Positions 37,634-47,286 are shown, numbered from the stretch's first letter. The stretch is DNA of 60,144 nt from an uncultured Alphaproteobacteria bacterium (GCA_902530595.1 CACAAX010000009.1:1-60144), one strand, 5' to 3'. Program-made: numbers and translations. The notes: a model not told the origin generated them from the sequence alone.

Positions 37634-37634
37634 A

Positions 37635-38567
37635 TTAATTTTTCCTATCTACTAATAGGTGAAGAACGGCCATTCTCAAGGCAACACCAATTTCTACCTG
37701 TTCTTGGATAACGCTTCTATTTAGATCGTCAGCAATAATTCCGTCGATTTCAACTCCTCTGTTCATAGGACCAGGATGCATAACTATTGCATCACTTTTT
37801 GCTAGCAAAAGTTTCTGATTATCAAGACCAAAGCGATTGAAATACTCGCGCCTTGAAGGAATAAAACCACCCTTCATTCGTTCTTTTTGTAATCTAAGCA
37901 TCATTATTACGTCAGCATTCCTAACGCCATCTTCCATACGATTATATATTTCTAGACCCATATCCTTAAATGAGTTTGGTAACAGGTTGCTAGGACCGAT
38001 AAGTCGCACTTGGTTATTAAATTTACATAATAGGGCTATATTGGATCGAGCTACACGGCTATGGCTTATATCTCCGCAAATAGCAATTATTAAGCCTTCT
38101 TTTTTTTTCTTTCTGTGCTTTATAGTCAAAAAATCTAGCAATGCTTGTGTTGGGTGCTCGTGACTGCCATCTCCAGCATTAAGAACCGAGCAATTAACTT
38201 TTTCTGACAAGAGATTCACAGCACCTGAAGAAGAATGTCTTACAATGAGCAAATCGGGTCTCATTGCATTCAAAGTTAAAGCAGTATCGATGAGAGTCTC
38301 TCCCTTTTGTATAGAACTAGTTGCAATTCTTATGTCTTGAACTATACCACCCAATTTTTTTCCTGCTAATTCGAAGCTCGCTAGCGTCCTAGTTGAGTTT
38401 TCAAAAAAAACATTAATTTGAGTAAAAGATGGTAGATGATGTTTTTGCTCAACTTTACTCTTATTTTTCTGAAGGTAATATTCAGCAAGAGCAAAAATCT
38501 CTTCTATGTCACTTCTGCTTAGATCATCTATTTGAATTAAATGCTTTGCCTGCAAAAATCTTTCCAC
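37635..38567 (-). CDS. pyrB: Aspartate carbamoyltransferase catalytic subunit PyrB
   Basis: A 310-residue enzyme that condenses carbamoyl phosphate and aspartate in pyrimidine synthesis. The carbamoyl-phosphate motif is [24 protein letters not shown] and [12 protein letters not shown] are also conserved. A run of nine A in the HRKKKKEG codons remains in frame. It is followed after 1 base by the metal-site-less dihydroorotase homolog, consistent with an ATCase-pseudoDHOase complex. Confidence 0.95.
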   Translation of the reverse strand: MERFLQAKHLIQIDDLSRSDIEEIFALAEYYLQKNKSKVEQKHHLPSFTQINVFFENSTRTLASFELAGKKLGGIVQDIRIATSSIQKGETLIDTALTLNAMRPDLLIVRHSSSGAVNLLSEKVNCSVLNAGDGSHEHPTQALLDFLTIKHRKKKKEGLIIAICGDISHSRVARSNIALLCKFNNQVRLIGPSNLLPNSFKDMGLEIYNRMEDGVRNADVIMMLRLQKERMKGGFIPSRREYFNRFGLDNQKLLLAKSDAIVMHPGPMNRGVEIDGIIADDLNRSVIQEQVEIGVALRMAVLHLLVDRKN

Positions 38568-38643
38568 CTAACAATAAAATGATTAGATAAAGATTTAAGT
38601 ACCAGATAAAATTTCTAAAACAATAATTAAATTGCAAAGCTAA

Positions 38644-39414
38644 ATGAGAAGTGATTTTGAACAACTTTTATGGTTATACTCAATGGGTGTTGAGGATGTT
38701 GCAACCCGTAAGCCCCAAAATTATTCCAACCTTCAACTAGTAAAGAAAATCAACGATTCGGCTTATCAAGATGGTCCCTTATTAAAAAAAAGTGAAGAAA
38801 ATGGGGATCTAGACAGAGAAAGCTTTTTAAATGAGGTTTACAAAAAAGATATTAATGCAATTAAGAGTGTTGGTATTTTGGAGGCATATTGGCGAGATTC
38901 TTTGATAGATAACTTCAATATCAAGAAATTCTGGGGATATAATAAACTAAACAAGATAAATAAGCTAAATATCTTGATTATTCATGAACCCCCAAATAGA
39001 AGCGACTTCAATCAGTATTTGTTCCTGGATGGAAAAAAGAGGAATTTAATCAACAATATCATATTCAGTATCTTATCGGGTGAGAACGAAAGAGAAGTGC
39101 AAAATATTTTTGTTCCTATATTACCAATCCCCTTAAGCAAGGCGATGGAATTCAAAAATCTTCAATCTTTTCATTTAATGTTCTTGAAGCGGTTAAAGCA
39201 TATAATCAAACCTTCCCTAACTATTCTAATTGGTGACAAGGCAATCTCTCTTATATCACCGAATCTGAGATTAAATAAGGAGGCCATGAAAGAAGATCAT
39301 TATTTTTCAATTCCTGAGCTCGAGTATATGATGAGTGTTCCAGAAGTAAAAAAAACTGTTTGGGAAGAATGGAAACAAAAAAGAAGGACTTTAAAGAATG
39401 AACTCTTCTTATAA
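38644..39414 (+). CDS. Degenerate uracil-DNA glycosylase family 4-like protein, no cysteines
   Basis: A 256-residue protein that aligns by eye along its length with family 4 UDGs of Rhodobacterales. The N terminus EQLLWLYSMGVEDV resembles their LLEWQ..LGADEA start. IIHEPPNRSDFNQ stands where GEAPGxxED is expected, and IKPSLTILIGDKAISL matches the VxPxLLVLxGxxAA strand. The C terminus MMSVPEVKKTVWEEW matches LLRxPxxKRxxWxD. It has no cysteine, so it cannot bind the [4Fe-4S] cluster, and the catalytic GEAPG and HPxxL motifs are lost. Glycosylase activity is unlikely. moaB overlaps its end. Confidence 0.7.
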   Translation: MRSDFEQLLWLYSMGVEDVATRKPQNYSNLQLVKKINDSAYQDGPLLKKSEENGDLDRESFLNEVYKKDINAIKSVGILEAYWRDSLIDNFNIKKFWGYNKLNKINKLNILIIHEPPNRSDFNQYLFLDGKKRNLINNIIFSILSGENEREVQNIFVPILPIPLSKAMEFKNLQSFHLMFLKRLKHIIKPSLTILIGDKAISLISPNLRLNKEAMKEDHYFSIPELEYMMSVPEVKKTVWEEWKQKRRTLKNELFL

Positions 39415-39946
39415 TATGTCTCGAGAATTTAAATCTATAAATATAGCAATTCTCACCGTTTCAGATACAAGAACAAAGACAACGGACAAATCTGGCGATT
39501 TTTTATCCAATGCTGTAGAAGATGCCGGTCATAATGTAATTCATAGGCGTATTGTTAAAGATGAGTTAGTTGAAATAAAAAATGTTTTAGAGGCGTGGAG
39601 TATGAGCTCCAATATTGATGTAATAATAAGCACCGGTGGGACTGGTCTTACCAAAAGAGACGTTTCCGTAGAAGCCCACTCTCAAGTGTATGAAAAAGAG
39701 ATAACAGCATTTCCAGCAATGTTTGCATCAATTTCAATGGAAAAAATAGGTACATCAGCGCTGCAAAGTCGAGCATGTGCAGGAGTGAGGAATGGAACCT
39801 ATTTATTTGCTTTACCAGGATCTCCTTCAGCTTGTAGAGATGCATGGGAGAGTTTGCTAAGACCACAATTTGATTATAGACATTTACCTTGTAACTTTGT
39901 AGAGATAATGCCGCGGTTAGTAAAGGACCCTGTGGATGAAAGTTAA
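39398..39946 (+). CDS. moaB: Molybdenum cofactor biosynthesis protein B (MoaB/MogA family)
   Basis: A 182-residue MoaB/MogA-fold protein involved in adenylation of molybdopterin. The signature IISTGGTGLTKRDVSVEA and the C-terminal FALPGSPSACRDAWE are clear. The ATG at 39398 has AAGGA about 10 bases upstream and overlaps the UDG-like gene by 17 bases; an ATG at 39416 lacks a ribosome binding site. Together with moaD and moaE it shows that this organism makes molybdenum cofactor. Confidence 0.93.
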   Translation: MNSSYNMSREFKSINIAILTVSDTRTKTTDKSGDFLSNAVEDAGHNVIHRRIVKDELVEIKNVLEAWSMSSNIDVIISTGGTGLTKRDVSVEAHSQVYEKEITAFPAMFASISMEKIGTSALQSRACAGVRNGTYLFALPGSPSACRDAWESLLRPQFDYRHLPCNFVEIMPRLVKDPVDES

Positions 39947-39999
39947 GGATAAGTGCTAACTCAAAACGCTGCGTCTATAATTTTAGAGACAGTGATAAT

Positions 40000-40026
40000 T
40001 TGAAAATTTTTTAAAAGTAATATAAT
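40000..40026 (+). promoter_or_regulatory. Candidate promoter of the RND efflux operon
   Basis: TTGAAA at 40000-40005 and TATAAT at 40021-40026 are separated by 15 bases, a little short of the usual spacing, and lie 34 bases before the preferred ATG of the efflux adaptor gene. The gap after moaB is about 110 bases, enough for a promoter. A small TCT-AGA hairpin lies upstream. The match is good for the -10 box but the region is AT-rich, so confidence is low. Confidence 0.3.
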
Positions 40027-40059
40027 AAAACTACACGTTTGTGGAAATTTTTTGGGCAA

Positions 40060-41526
40060 ATGAAGTTTTTTAAAAGAACATCAATATTTTTTATACTTGG
40101 CGGTTTAATACTTCTATTCTTTGGGTACACAGTGACCTCTTTCATCTCTTCATCTGAAAAAGATGGTAGGTATTCAAACAAAAGGAAAGGCGGGGAGAGA
40201 GAATATACAGTTTTTACGGATAAAATAAAGAGATCGGAAGAGACTCCAATCATAAACACCTATGGAGAGGTGAAAAGCTGGCGTACTTTGGAAATAAGAG
40301 CACCAGTTGTAGGAAGAATATCTGAAGTTGCCAAGGTCTTTAGAGATGGATCAACGGTGGGTGAGGGAGATTTCTTGTTTTCTATTGAAGACACAGAATA
40401 CAAGGACAGCCTCGCAATAGCTAAAGCTGATCTACGAGATGCTGAAAGCGATCTGGTAAATGCCAAAACACTTTTTGAGCTTGCAAAATTGGATCTCGAG
40501 GCAGCAGAAAAGGAAAAAACTATTCGATTGGCTTCATTTGAAAGGCAACAGAAACTAAAATCTAATGGAGTTATATCAGAAACTATATTTGAACAGTCAT
40601 CTTTAGCTCTTACGAATTCAGAGAAATCTCTTATCATGAAGAAGAATTCTTTTGTTCAAGCAAAGAATAAAATTTTTAAGGCTGAAGTGCTTGTAGAACG
40701 AAAGAGGGTTGCTCACGATTTAGCAAAAAGGCAGCTGGCGGATACAAAAGTTTTTGCTCCATTTTCAGGAGTGCTAGATCAAGTGAATGCAGTTACAGGA
40801 CGCCTTATTTCATCCAATGATCGTCTAGGTGAAATACTCGATCCCAAAGCTTTAGAAGTGGTATTTCCTTTATCTGACATTCAATATCCCAGAATTACTG
40901 ACAAGGAAGGGAATTTTATCAAACTTAAGGTTGAGTATTCTTTCGGAGGACTAGACAAAAAGAATGTCTATTCTGGAAATATAGAAAGAGTAGGTGGTCA
41001 GGTGAATACAGGTAATACAGGAAGACAGGTATTCGCTAGTATCTCTGCGCAGAATGGATTGTTTTTGAAACCAGGAGATTTTGTAAAGGTCAAGATATTT
41101 GAACCGAAGCTAAAGGGCATAGCCAAGCTTCCACTGGGGTCTTTGGGGTCAAATAATACTATCCTGCTGGTTAATGATGATCTTAGATTAGAAAAAATAA
41201 ATATTGATGTTATTAGATTCCAAGAAAACCATATCCTGGTAAAAAACGTTCCATTTGATAGAAAGTTTGTAACTAAATGGTCTCCTCAATTAGATGCAGG
41301 TGTAAAGGTAAAAGTTATAGATAGTTCTAAAGGTGCAGAGGGGGTAAAGCCTGCGGAAAACGACAAAATAAAATTGACTGACGAAGAAAGAGATAGGTTA
41401 ATTAATGCTGTTGAAAATAACAAGTGGATCCCAAAAGATGTGAAAAACAGGCTTGTTAAACAGCTCAGTCAGGAACTTGTTCCTAAAAAAGTCGTAGATA
41501 GGCTAAGAAAACGAATGGGAGGTTAA
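40060..41526 (+). CDS. RND efflux periplasmic adaptor (HlyD/MFP family)
   Basis: A membrane-fusion adaptor of 488 residues. An N-terminal membrane anchor (FFILGGLILLFFGY) is followed by a lipoyl/barrel-sandwich domain (IRAPVVGRISEV ... VFAPFSGVLDQV), a long coiled-coil hairpin between them (about residues 120-235), and a beta-barrel region. The C terminus is unusually charged with a helical tail (KLTDEERDRLINAVENN). The ATG at 40060 is preferred to a TTG seven codons earlier. It works with the RND pump encoded 5 bases downstream; no outer-membrane factor is seen. Confidence 0.92.
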   Translation: MKFFKRTSIFFILGGLILLFFGYTVTSFISSSEKDGRYSNKRKGGEREYTVFTDKIKRSEETPIINTYGEVKSWRTLEIRAPVVGRISEVAKVFRDGSTVGEGDFLFSIEDTEYKDSLAIAKADLRDAESDLVNAKTLFELAKLDLEAAEKEKTIRLASFERQQKLKSNGVISETIFEQSSLALTNSEKSLIMKKNSFVQAKNKIFKAEVLVERKRVAHDLAKRQLADTKVFAPFSGVLDQVNAVTGRLISSNDRLGEILDPKALEVVFPLSDIQYPRITDKEGNFIKLKVEYSFGGLDKKNVYSGNIERVGGQVNTGNTGRQVFASISAQNGLFLKPGDFVKVKIFEPKLKGIAKLPLGSLGSNNTILLVNDDLRLEKINIDVIRFQENHILVKNVPFDRKFVTKWSPQLDAGVKVKVIDSSKGAEGVKPAENDKIKLTDEERDRLINAVENNKWIPKDVKNRLVKQLSQELVPKKVVDRLRKRMGG

Positions 41527-41531
41527 AATAG

Positions 41532-44500
41532 ATGGAACGAGACCAGAGCCCATCATTATTTGGATCTTTTTTTGGATACTTCATTGCTCATAGCACAATT
41601 GCTAACCTTGTTTTAGTTGTAGTTGTGGTTTTGGGTTTTTTTTCAATAAATAAGCTGAGATCTCAATTTTTTCCTGACGTGATTATTGAAACAATTAATA
41701 TTAGCGCATATTGGCCAGGTGCAGGTGCCGAAGACCTAGATACTGGAGTTGTAGGCTATCTCGAGCCTAGTTTGTTGGAATTGGAAGGAATAGAGAGAAT
41801 TGTATCGCGTTCCTATGAAGGAGTATCTAGGATAACTATTGATTTTGTTTCTAACTGGGATATGGAAAAGGCATTAGATGATGTCAAGATTGCAATTGAA
41901 GAAGCCCAAAATTTACCTGATGAATTAGACGATATTGACGTCAAGAGGCGAGTATGGAGAGATCGCGTTACGAACGTTGTTTTTTCTGGTCCCTTTACTA
42001 TTGAACAATTAGAAAAATATTCAGACGAATTTCTACAACTTTTATATAGTGAAGGAATTGCAAAAACTTCTACTCGGGGAGGAATGGAACCAATTGTACG
42101 AGTAGTGGTGCCAGAAATTAGCCTTCTTAAGAATAACTTGACTCTGCGTGAATTATCAAATGCTGTCAGTTCGGGCGCTTCAAGTAGACCAGCAGGTGAA
42201 ACAAGTGATGGGTTAGCCAGATTGAAGGCTGGTTCCGATAAAACACAACAAATAGACCTGGCTGAAATTACTGCCAAAACGTCTTTAAATGGTGAAAGCA
42301 TAAAGCTTGGGGATATTAGCGCGATTAGCATCGATGAATTTCCAACGGTGGAATTCTTTAAAGGAAAAAATCCGGCGATAATTACTAGAGTTGACAGGGG
42401 GTCCGATGGAGACGCCATCAAAATACAAGATAAAGTGGAAACTTTAATAAAAAAATTTCAGCTAAACATGCCTGAAACGCTAACTATCGAATTGTCTGGG
42501 ACACGTACGGAGGCAATTAAGAATAGATTAAATATATTGATTTCTAATGGAGTAGTTGGATTAATCTTAGTCTTATTTTTTCTTTTTTTATTTCTGAATG
42601 CAGAAACAGCTTTTTGGGTAGCTGTTGGAATTCCAGTTGCACTTTTTGCTTCCTTTGGCTTGATGTACCTAATAGGTATTTCAATTAATATGATATCACT
42701 TTTTGCTTTAATTATCTGTTTGGGGATTGTGGTAGATGATGCGATTGTAGTAGCCGAACATGCAGATTATCGTGCGTCATCTCTAAAGGAAGACCCATAT
42801 AACGCTGCAAAAAACGCAGCTACATTTATGGGACTTCCAGTTTTTACTGCCACCATAACCACTGTTTTGGCTTTTAGTGGCTTAGTACTTATAGGTGGCA
42901 GGTTTGGATCATTGATTGCTGACATTCCATATACAGTTATCTTGGTATTGGTTGCATCCCTATTAGAGTGCTTTCTCATTCTTCCAAACCATATGTATCA
43001 CAGCTTAAAAAATAGTGCCAAAGGTATTAAGTGGTATAATGTTCCAAGTCAAAAATTTAATGAAAAATTTAAAATTTTTAAAAACAAATATTTTAAAGCT
43101 TTTATACAACTTAATTTACAGTATAGATACCTAAGTTTGGTCTTTATGCTTTCACTTCTTTTTTGTTCAGTAAGTTTGTTAGTCTCTGGTGATGTTAAAT
43201 GGAGGTTTTGGAATCCACCAGAGATAGGGCGTTTAACGGCTAATATTGCAATGGTCTCTGGCGCTGAGCGCAAGCATACTTTGGCTATGATACGAGAATT
43301 AGAAAGAGCAAATAAAAAAGTAGCTGCAGGGTTTGAAGAAGAAAATGGCAAAAATCCTATTACTTTTCAAATTAGCCAAATTGGTGGAAACGAAGGTCGT
43401 GGTATTTCAGGCGCTGAAAATAAAGATAAAGACTTACTTGGTTCTTTCACTGTAGAGTTAATTGACGCTGATCTAAGGCCTTATTCGTCTTTTACCTATC
43501 TTGCGGCGCTTCAGGATGAAGTAAACAAAAGTCCACTTTTAGAAACCATAAGTTTTAGGAGATGGGGATCTGGTCCTGGTGGAGACGGCATTTCTATAAA
43601 CTTGGCGGCGTCTGATACAAAAACTTTAAAAGAAGCTGCCGAACAGTTAAAAGCTTCTCTTTCTTCTTATCAGGAAATCTCTGCGCTTGAAGATTCGCAA
43701 GGTTATGACAAGACTGAATATATCATTACTTTAACTAATCGTGGGAAGAAACTAGGCTTTACAATAGATAGTATAGGTAGGCAGTTATCAGATAGGTTAA
43801 ATGGAATTGAGACATTAACCTTTTTGAAAGGGAATAAAACTGGAAAAATAATAATAGAGTTATCGAAGGAGAATTTAAATGGTGATTTCATTCAAAACGC
43901 TAAGGTTAGAAGCAATAGAGGGCATTATGGAAGTTTATCTGATATTGTAGAAATCAAAGCACAGTATGGATTTTCATCAGTAACTAGGGAAGATGGGCAA
44001 AAGATAATAACAGTCACAGGACAATTGTCTGAGGAAGATGCAGAACAAGCTGAAATAGTAAAAGATAGAATACAAAACGAAATTTTGCCAGCAATCGAAG
44101 AGGGGTTTGGCGTAATAAGTAGTTTAACCGGTTTAGCTGAACAGGAACGGAGGTTTTTAGACGATGCACTTATCGCTTTTCTTTTATGTATTTTAGGCAT
44201 TTATTTAACTTTAGCGTGGGTGTTTGCGAGCTGGTCTAGGCCAATGGTTATCATGCTTATAATCCCTTTTGGGTTAATTGGGGCTCTATGGGGCCACTAT
44301 GTCTACGGTATAGCTTTATCTATGTTCAGTATTATTGGATTAATTGGGATGACAGGAATTATTATAAATGACTCAATTGTACTTATCTCTACTTTTAATG
44401 AATACAAGAAGAAAATGGACAATACCGGAGCTATCATTAAAGCAACATGCGATAGGTTAAGACCAATACTTTTAACAACACTCACAACAGTTTTCGGATT

Positions 44501-44897
44501 AGCTCCCTTATTATTCGAACAATCAAGAGATGCTCAGTTTTTAAAGCCAACTGTAATCACTTTAGTTTTTGGGCTAGGCTTTGGGATGTTAATCTTGCTG
44601 ATAATAGTACCGGTGTTCATCGCAGTACAGCATGATTTATATAAGCACTATAAGTCTTTTAGGAGATTTGTTTTTTCAGCTAGGCTTAATGCGCAAAATG
44701 GGTGGAAAAACTTAATTTATGTTTCAGTCTTCTTTTTAGGAGTATTGGGTCTTATTTTTATCCAATTACTTTTTTCCTTTGATTACTTTTTTATCTTTTT
44801 TACCGCTTTCGTATGCTTAGGATTGTTTTACATTTGGTTTGCGTTTTTGAAACAAATTCAAGATAGAGTGTTTTCAATCCGAAAGCCTACATTGTGA
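41532..44897 (+). CDS. RND efflux transporter permease (AcrB/MMPL-like HAE family)
   Basis: A 1121-residue proton-driven inner-membrane pump. There are twelve predicted core helices plus two large periplasmic loops. The TM4 proton-relay aspartates are in GIVVDDAIVVAEHA, and the symmetric GIIINDSIVLIS lies in the second half. The protein extends past the last core helix with two or three extra hydrophobic segments (around residues 1055-1105), which is longer than AcrB. The substrate is unknown. It is co-transcribed with the adaptor. Confidence 0.93.
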   Translation: MERDQSPSLFGSFFGYFIAHSTIANLVLVVVVVLGFFSINKLRSQFFPDVIIETINISAYWPGAGAEDLDTGVVGYLEPSLLELEGIERIVSRSYEGVSRITIDFVSNWDMEKALDDVKIAIEEAQNLPDELDDIDVKRRVWRDRVTNVVFSGPFTIEQLEKYSDEFLQLLYSEGIAKTSTRGGMEPIVRVVVPEISLLKNNLTLRELSNAVSSGASSRPAGETSDGLARLKAGSDKTQQIDLAEITAKTSLNGESIKLGDISAISIDEFPTVEFFKGKNPAIITRVDRGSDGDAIKIQDKVETLIKKFQLNMPETLTIELSGTRTEAIKNRLNILISNGVVGLILVLFFLFLFLNAETAFWVAVGIPVALFASFGLMYLIGISINMISLFALIICLGIVVDDAIVVAEHADYRASSLKEDPYNAAKNAATFMGLPVFTATITTVLAFSGLVLIGGRFGSLIADIPYTVILVLVASLLECFLILPNHMYHSLKNSAKGIKWYNVPSQKFNEKFKIFKNKYFKAFIQLNLQYRYLSLVFMLSLLFCSVSLLVSGDVKWRFWNPPEIGRLTANIAMVSGAERKHTLAMIRELERANKKVAAGFEEENGKNPITFQISQIGGNEGRGISGAENKDKDLLGSFTVELIDADLRPYSSFTYLAALQDEVNKSPLLETISFRRWGSGPGGDGISINLAASDTKTLKEAAEQLKASLSSYQEISALEDSQGYDKTEYIITLTNRGKKLGFTIDSIGRQLSDRLNGIETLTFLKGNKTGKIIIELSKENLNGDFIQNAKVRSNRGHYGSLSDIVEIKAQYGFSSVTREDGQKIITVTGQLSEEDAEQAEIVKDRIQNEILPAIEEGFGVISSLTGLAEQERRFLDDALIAFLLCILGIYLTLAWVFASWSRPMVIMLIIPFGLIGALWGHYVYGIALSMFSIIGLIGMTGIIINDSIVLISTFNEYKKKMDNTGAIIKATCDRLRPILLTTLTTVFGLAPLLFEQSRDAQFLKPTVITLVFGLGFGMLILLIIVPVFIAVQHDLYKHYKSFRRFVFSARLNAQNGWKNLIYVSVFFLGVLGLIFIQLLFSFDYFFIFFTAFVCLGLFYIWFAFLKQIQDRVFSIRKPTL

Positions 44898-44904
44898 AAA
44901 AGAA

Positions 44905-45690
44905 TTAAGCCGGACAACCAATAGTTCTCTTAGGTACATGATTATCTAAATATAAAATAGAAAAATTCTCTTTATCTTTATTTTTCTTTGAAGGATCCTT
45001 TAATTTCAGAAAAGCCTCCACTTTCCCACTATTCGGAGAGAATGACTGTTTTTCTATAATCCACGAATTTCCCTCATAATCTACTAAAACGCTACTCACT
45101 GTTTCATTATTTTTCATAAAATTATTTTCAATGGTAATTCGGTATTCCTTATCCGTCTTTTTCTTTATTGTACATTTATTAGAATTGCCAAAACTTGTTG
45201 TCATCGTAATTCTGTTTTTTGATTTTAGAAGCTTATCTAGAACCAAATAATTAAGATCACCTTCGTCACTTATTTCTAGGGTTTTATTCTGAACAATACA
45301 GACGCTTTTGCAAATGCCAAAAGAGATATCTAAATGTAAATATATCTTTTTTCGGTCATCTAATTTTTTTAATTCTATCGGTAGCAAGAGGTTATCATCG
45401 TATCCAAGATACGTAAAACTTTTAGGCCCCATTTTTTTTGGATATGGCCAAGAAATAGAAAATGATTCTACATTTTTTTCATTTAAAATTCTTATCTTAG
45501 GCATGAACCCATTTGGCCCTGGAAACTTCCAATATGTACTCCAACCCTCAGGAAACGCTATGCTTATAGCACCCTTGGTTGAGCTATCTTTAGATATATT
45601 ATAGTACTCTACATTCGCCTGAGAAAAACTTGGTTTGAGTAAGGTTAAGTTGACGAAGAGAACAGTAAAAACGAAGATTATTTTTAACAA
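44905..45690 (-). CDS. Secreted DsbD N-terminal-domain-like protein
   Basis: A 261-residue protein with a signal peptide (hydrophobic FVFTVLFVNLTLL, probable cleavage near PSFSQA). It resembles the periplasmic immunoglobulin-like N-terminal domain of thiol:disulfide interchange protein DsbD, here without the membrane domain. A redox pair C-x3-C is seen in FGICKSVC, and WSTYWKFPGPNG is a family block. The start is TTG with AGAGGA upstream. It is divergent from yqgE. It likely takes part in periplasmic disulfide reduction. Confidence 0.78.
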   Translation of the reverse strand: MLKIIFVFTVLFVNLTLLKPSFSQANVEYYNISKDSSTKGAISIAFPEGWSTYWKFPGPNGFMPKIRILNEKNVESFSISWPYPKKMGPKSFTYLGYDDNLLLPIELKKLDDRKKIYLHLDISFGICKSVCIVQNKTLEISDEGDLNYLVLDKLLKSKNRITMTTSFGNSNKCTIKKKTDKEYRITIENNFMKNNETVSSVLVDYEGNSWIIEKQSFSPNSGKVEAFLKLKDPSKKNKDKENFSILYLDNHVPKRTIGCPA

Positions 45691-45760
45691 AATTTTGTTC
45701 CTCTAATTTGGTAACTCTATTAATTTTATGCATATTTTTTTTTTCAATCTATAATTAAGA

Positions 45761-46326
45761 ATGATTTATGAAAACTATAAAGGAAAATTATTGATTTCGT
45801 CGCCAGAAATTTCGGATGGTGTTTTTGATAAAAGCATAATTCTTATTTGTGAACATAATGCTAATGGCGCGATGGGTTTTATTTTAAATAAGCCCCTTAT
45901 AGATGTTAGCCTAGAGCAAATATGGACTAATATAGGCTACAAAAAAAAAAATCATACTTAACTAATGAAGACGTATTTATGGGTGGCCCCCTAGCATCAA
46001 ATGCGATGTTTGTGATCCATTCGCCTGAGTACTTTATAGACAAAAAAACGATTAAGGTTTGTGAAGAAATTTCTGTAACAGGTACTAAAGAAATTACAGA
46101 TGACATCCAGAAAGGAAAGGGGCCTAGAAAAGCAATTTTTTTACTAGGTTATTCTGGCTGGGCGCCGGGACAATTAGAAGATGAAATTATGATGGATAGT
46201 TGGTTTGTATCAGAGAAATTCCAAAACCTTATTTTCAGCGTCGATCATCAAACGAAGTGGACAGATGCTTTATTACTCATAGGAATTGATCCCTCTAAAT
46301 TATCCTCGTATGCTGGATCCTCCTAA
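45761..46326 (+). pseudogene. yqgE: YqgE/AlgH family protein, interrupted by a frameshift at an A11 tract
   Basis: The first frame (from ATG 45761) encodes GKLLISSPEISDGVFDKSII and EHNANGAMGFILNKP, then stops at 45958-45960 after a run of 11 A (45941-45951). The rest of the family sequence continues in the -1 frame, giving VFMGGPLASNAMF, LLGYSGWAPGQLEDE and IGIDPSKLSSYAG. One extra A restores a 188-residue protein, the usual YqgE length. Either the gene is broken, the A count is a sequencing error, or slippage on the tract rescues it. The intact downstream frame argues against old decay. YqgE function is not firmly known. Confidence 0.85.
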
Positions 46327-46332
46327 ATTTCA

Positions 46333-47286
46333 CTATTGAGCTACTGCTCTCATTAGCCTATCGTTTATCGCTGCTCCCACACCAATTGATGGTATAGGAG
46401 CTACTTTTATAGGAATTCCACCTTTAGATTCGCTCAATCGATCTAAAATATGAAGAAAAGTGAAAAGGTTTTTTGCGGCCTCTTCTAAGTTCTTTGACTC
46501 AGATAGTGTTAATCCATCAATCTCTTTTGGATGAGGCCCGAAACTTAAAAATATATCTCCTCTATTAGGTTTATTTTGATTTAAAAGTAAGTTAGCATCT
46601 GGTGAATAGTGCTTTAACAATTGTCCCGGACTTTTTATCTGTTTTTCTGATTGCAAGCTGGGGGCAATTTCATATTCTAAGAAACTAGATATTTCATCAA
46701 GCGTAATATTTCCAAATCTAAGAATACAAGGTTTTTCTACTGAGCAGTCGACTACTGTGCTTTCAAGTCCTAGTTCGGCATCACCTCCATTGAGAAGAGC
46801 ATCTATGCTATTTTTTAATTTAGCAAATACATCTCCTGGATTTGTACAGGTAAGCTTCCCAGATTTATTCGCTGAAGGCGCAGCTATAGGTTTTCCTAAC
46901 TCTTGTATCAATCTGCTCGCAATAATGTTATTTGGACATCTTAAAGCTATAGTCTCTAGTTTCGCAGTAGCCGCTTCGACTACTTTCGATTTCTTTTTTT
47001 TTACTATTATGGTTAAGGGTCCAGGCCAATACTTTTTTACAAGTTTTTCAGCTGTATAATTGAAAATCCCATATTCCTTTGCCATTTCGTAGCTAGACAC
47101 ATGAATGATTAGCGGGTTGAAACTTGGCCGTCTTTTTATTTCATATAATTTTGTCACAGCCTTTTTTGAGAAGGCGTTTGCACCGAGCCCATAAACTGTC
47201 TCTGTGGGGAACGCAACAATACCATTACCAGCTAAAATCTCTGCTGCTTCTTTAATACCTGCAAAAGTATTTTCAATTATCTTCAT
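46333..47286 (-). CDS. Threonylcarbamoyl-AMP synthase (TsaC/Sua5 type)
   Basis: A 317-residue enzyme making threonylcarbamoyl-AMP for the t6A37 tRNA modification. The YrdC domain has FPTETVYGLGANA, KRRPSFNPLIIHV, TIALRCPNN and IAAPSANKSGKLT. A C-terminal Sua5 domain (about residues 210-317, with SPGQLLKHYSPDA as the linker) follows, so this is the long Sua5 form. A 9-base A tract (VKKKKS) stays in frame. It is convergent with yqgE, with a 6-base gap. Confidence 0.94.
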   Translation of the reverse strand: MKIIENTFAGIKEAAEILAGNGIVAFPTETVYGLGANAFSKKAVTKLYEIKRRPSFNPLIIHVSSYEMAKEYGIFNYTAEKLVKKYWPGPLTIIVKKKKSKVVEAATAKLETIALRCPNNIIASRLIQELGKPIAAPSANKSGKLTCTNPGDVFAKLKNSIDALLNGGDAELGLESTVVDCSVEKPCILRFGNITLDEISSFLEYEIAPSLQSEKQIKSPGQLLKHYSPDANLLLNQNKPNRGDIFLSFGPHPKEIDGLTLSESKNLEEAAKNLFTFLHILDRLSESKGGIPIKVAPIPSIGVGAAINDRLMRAVAQ

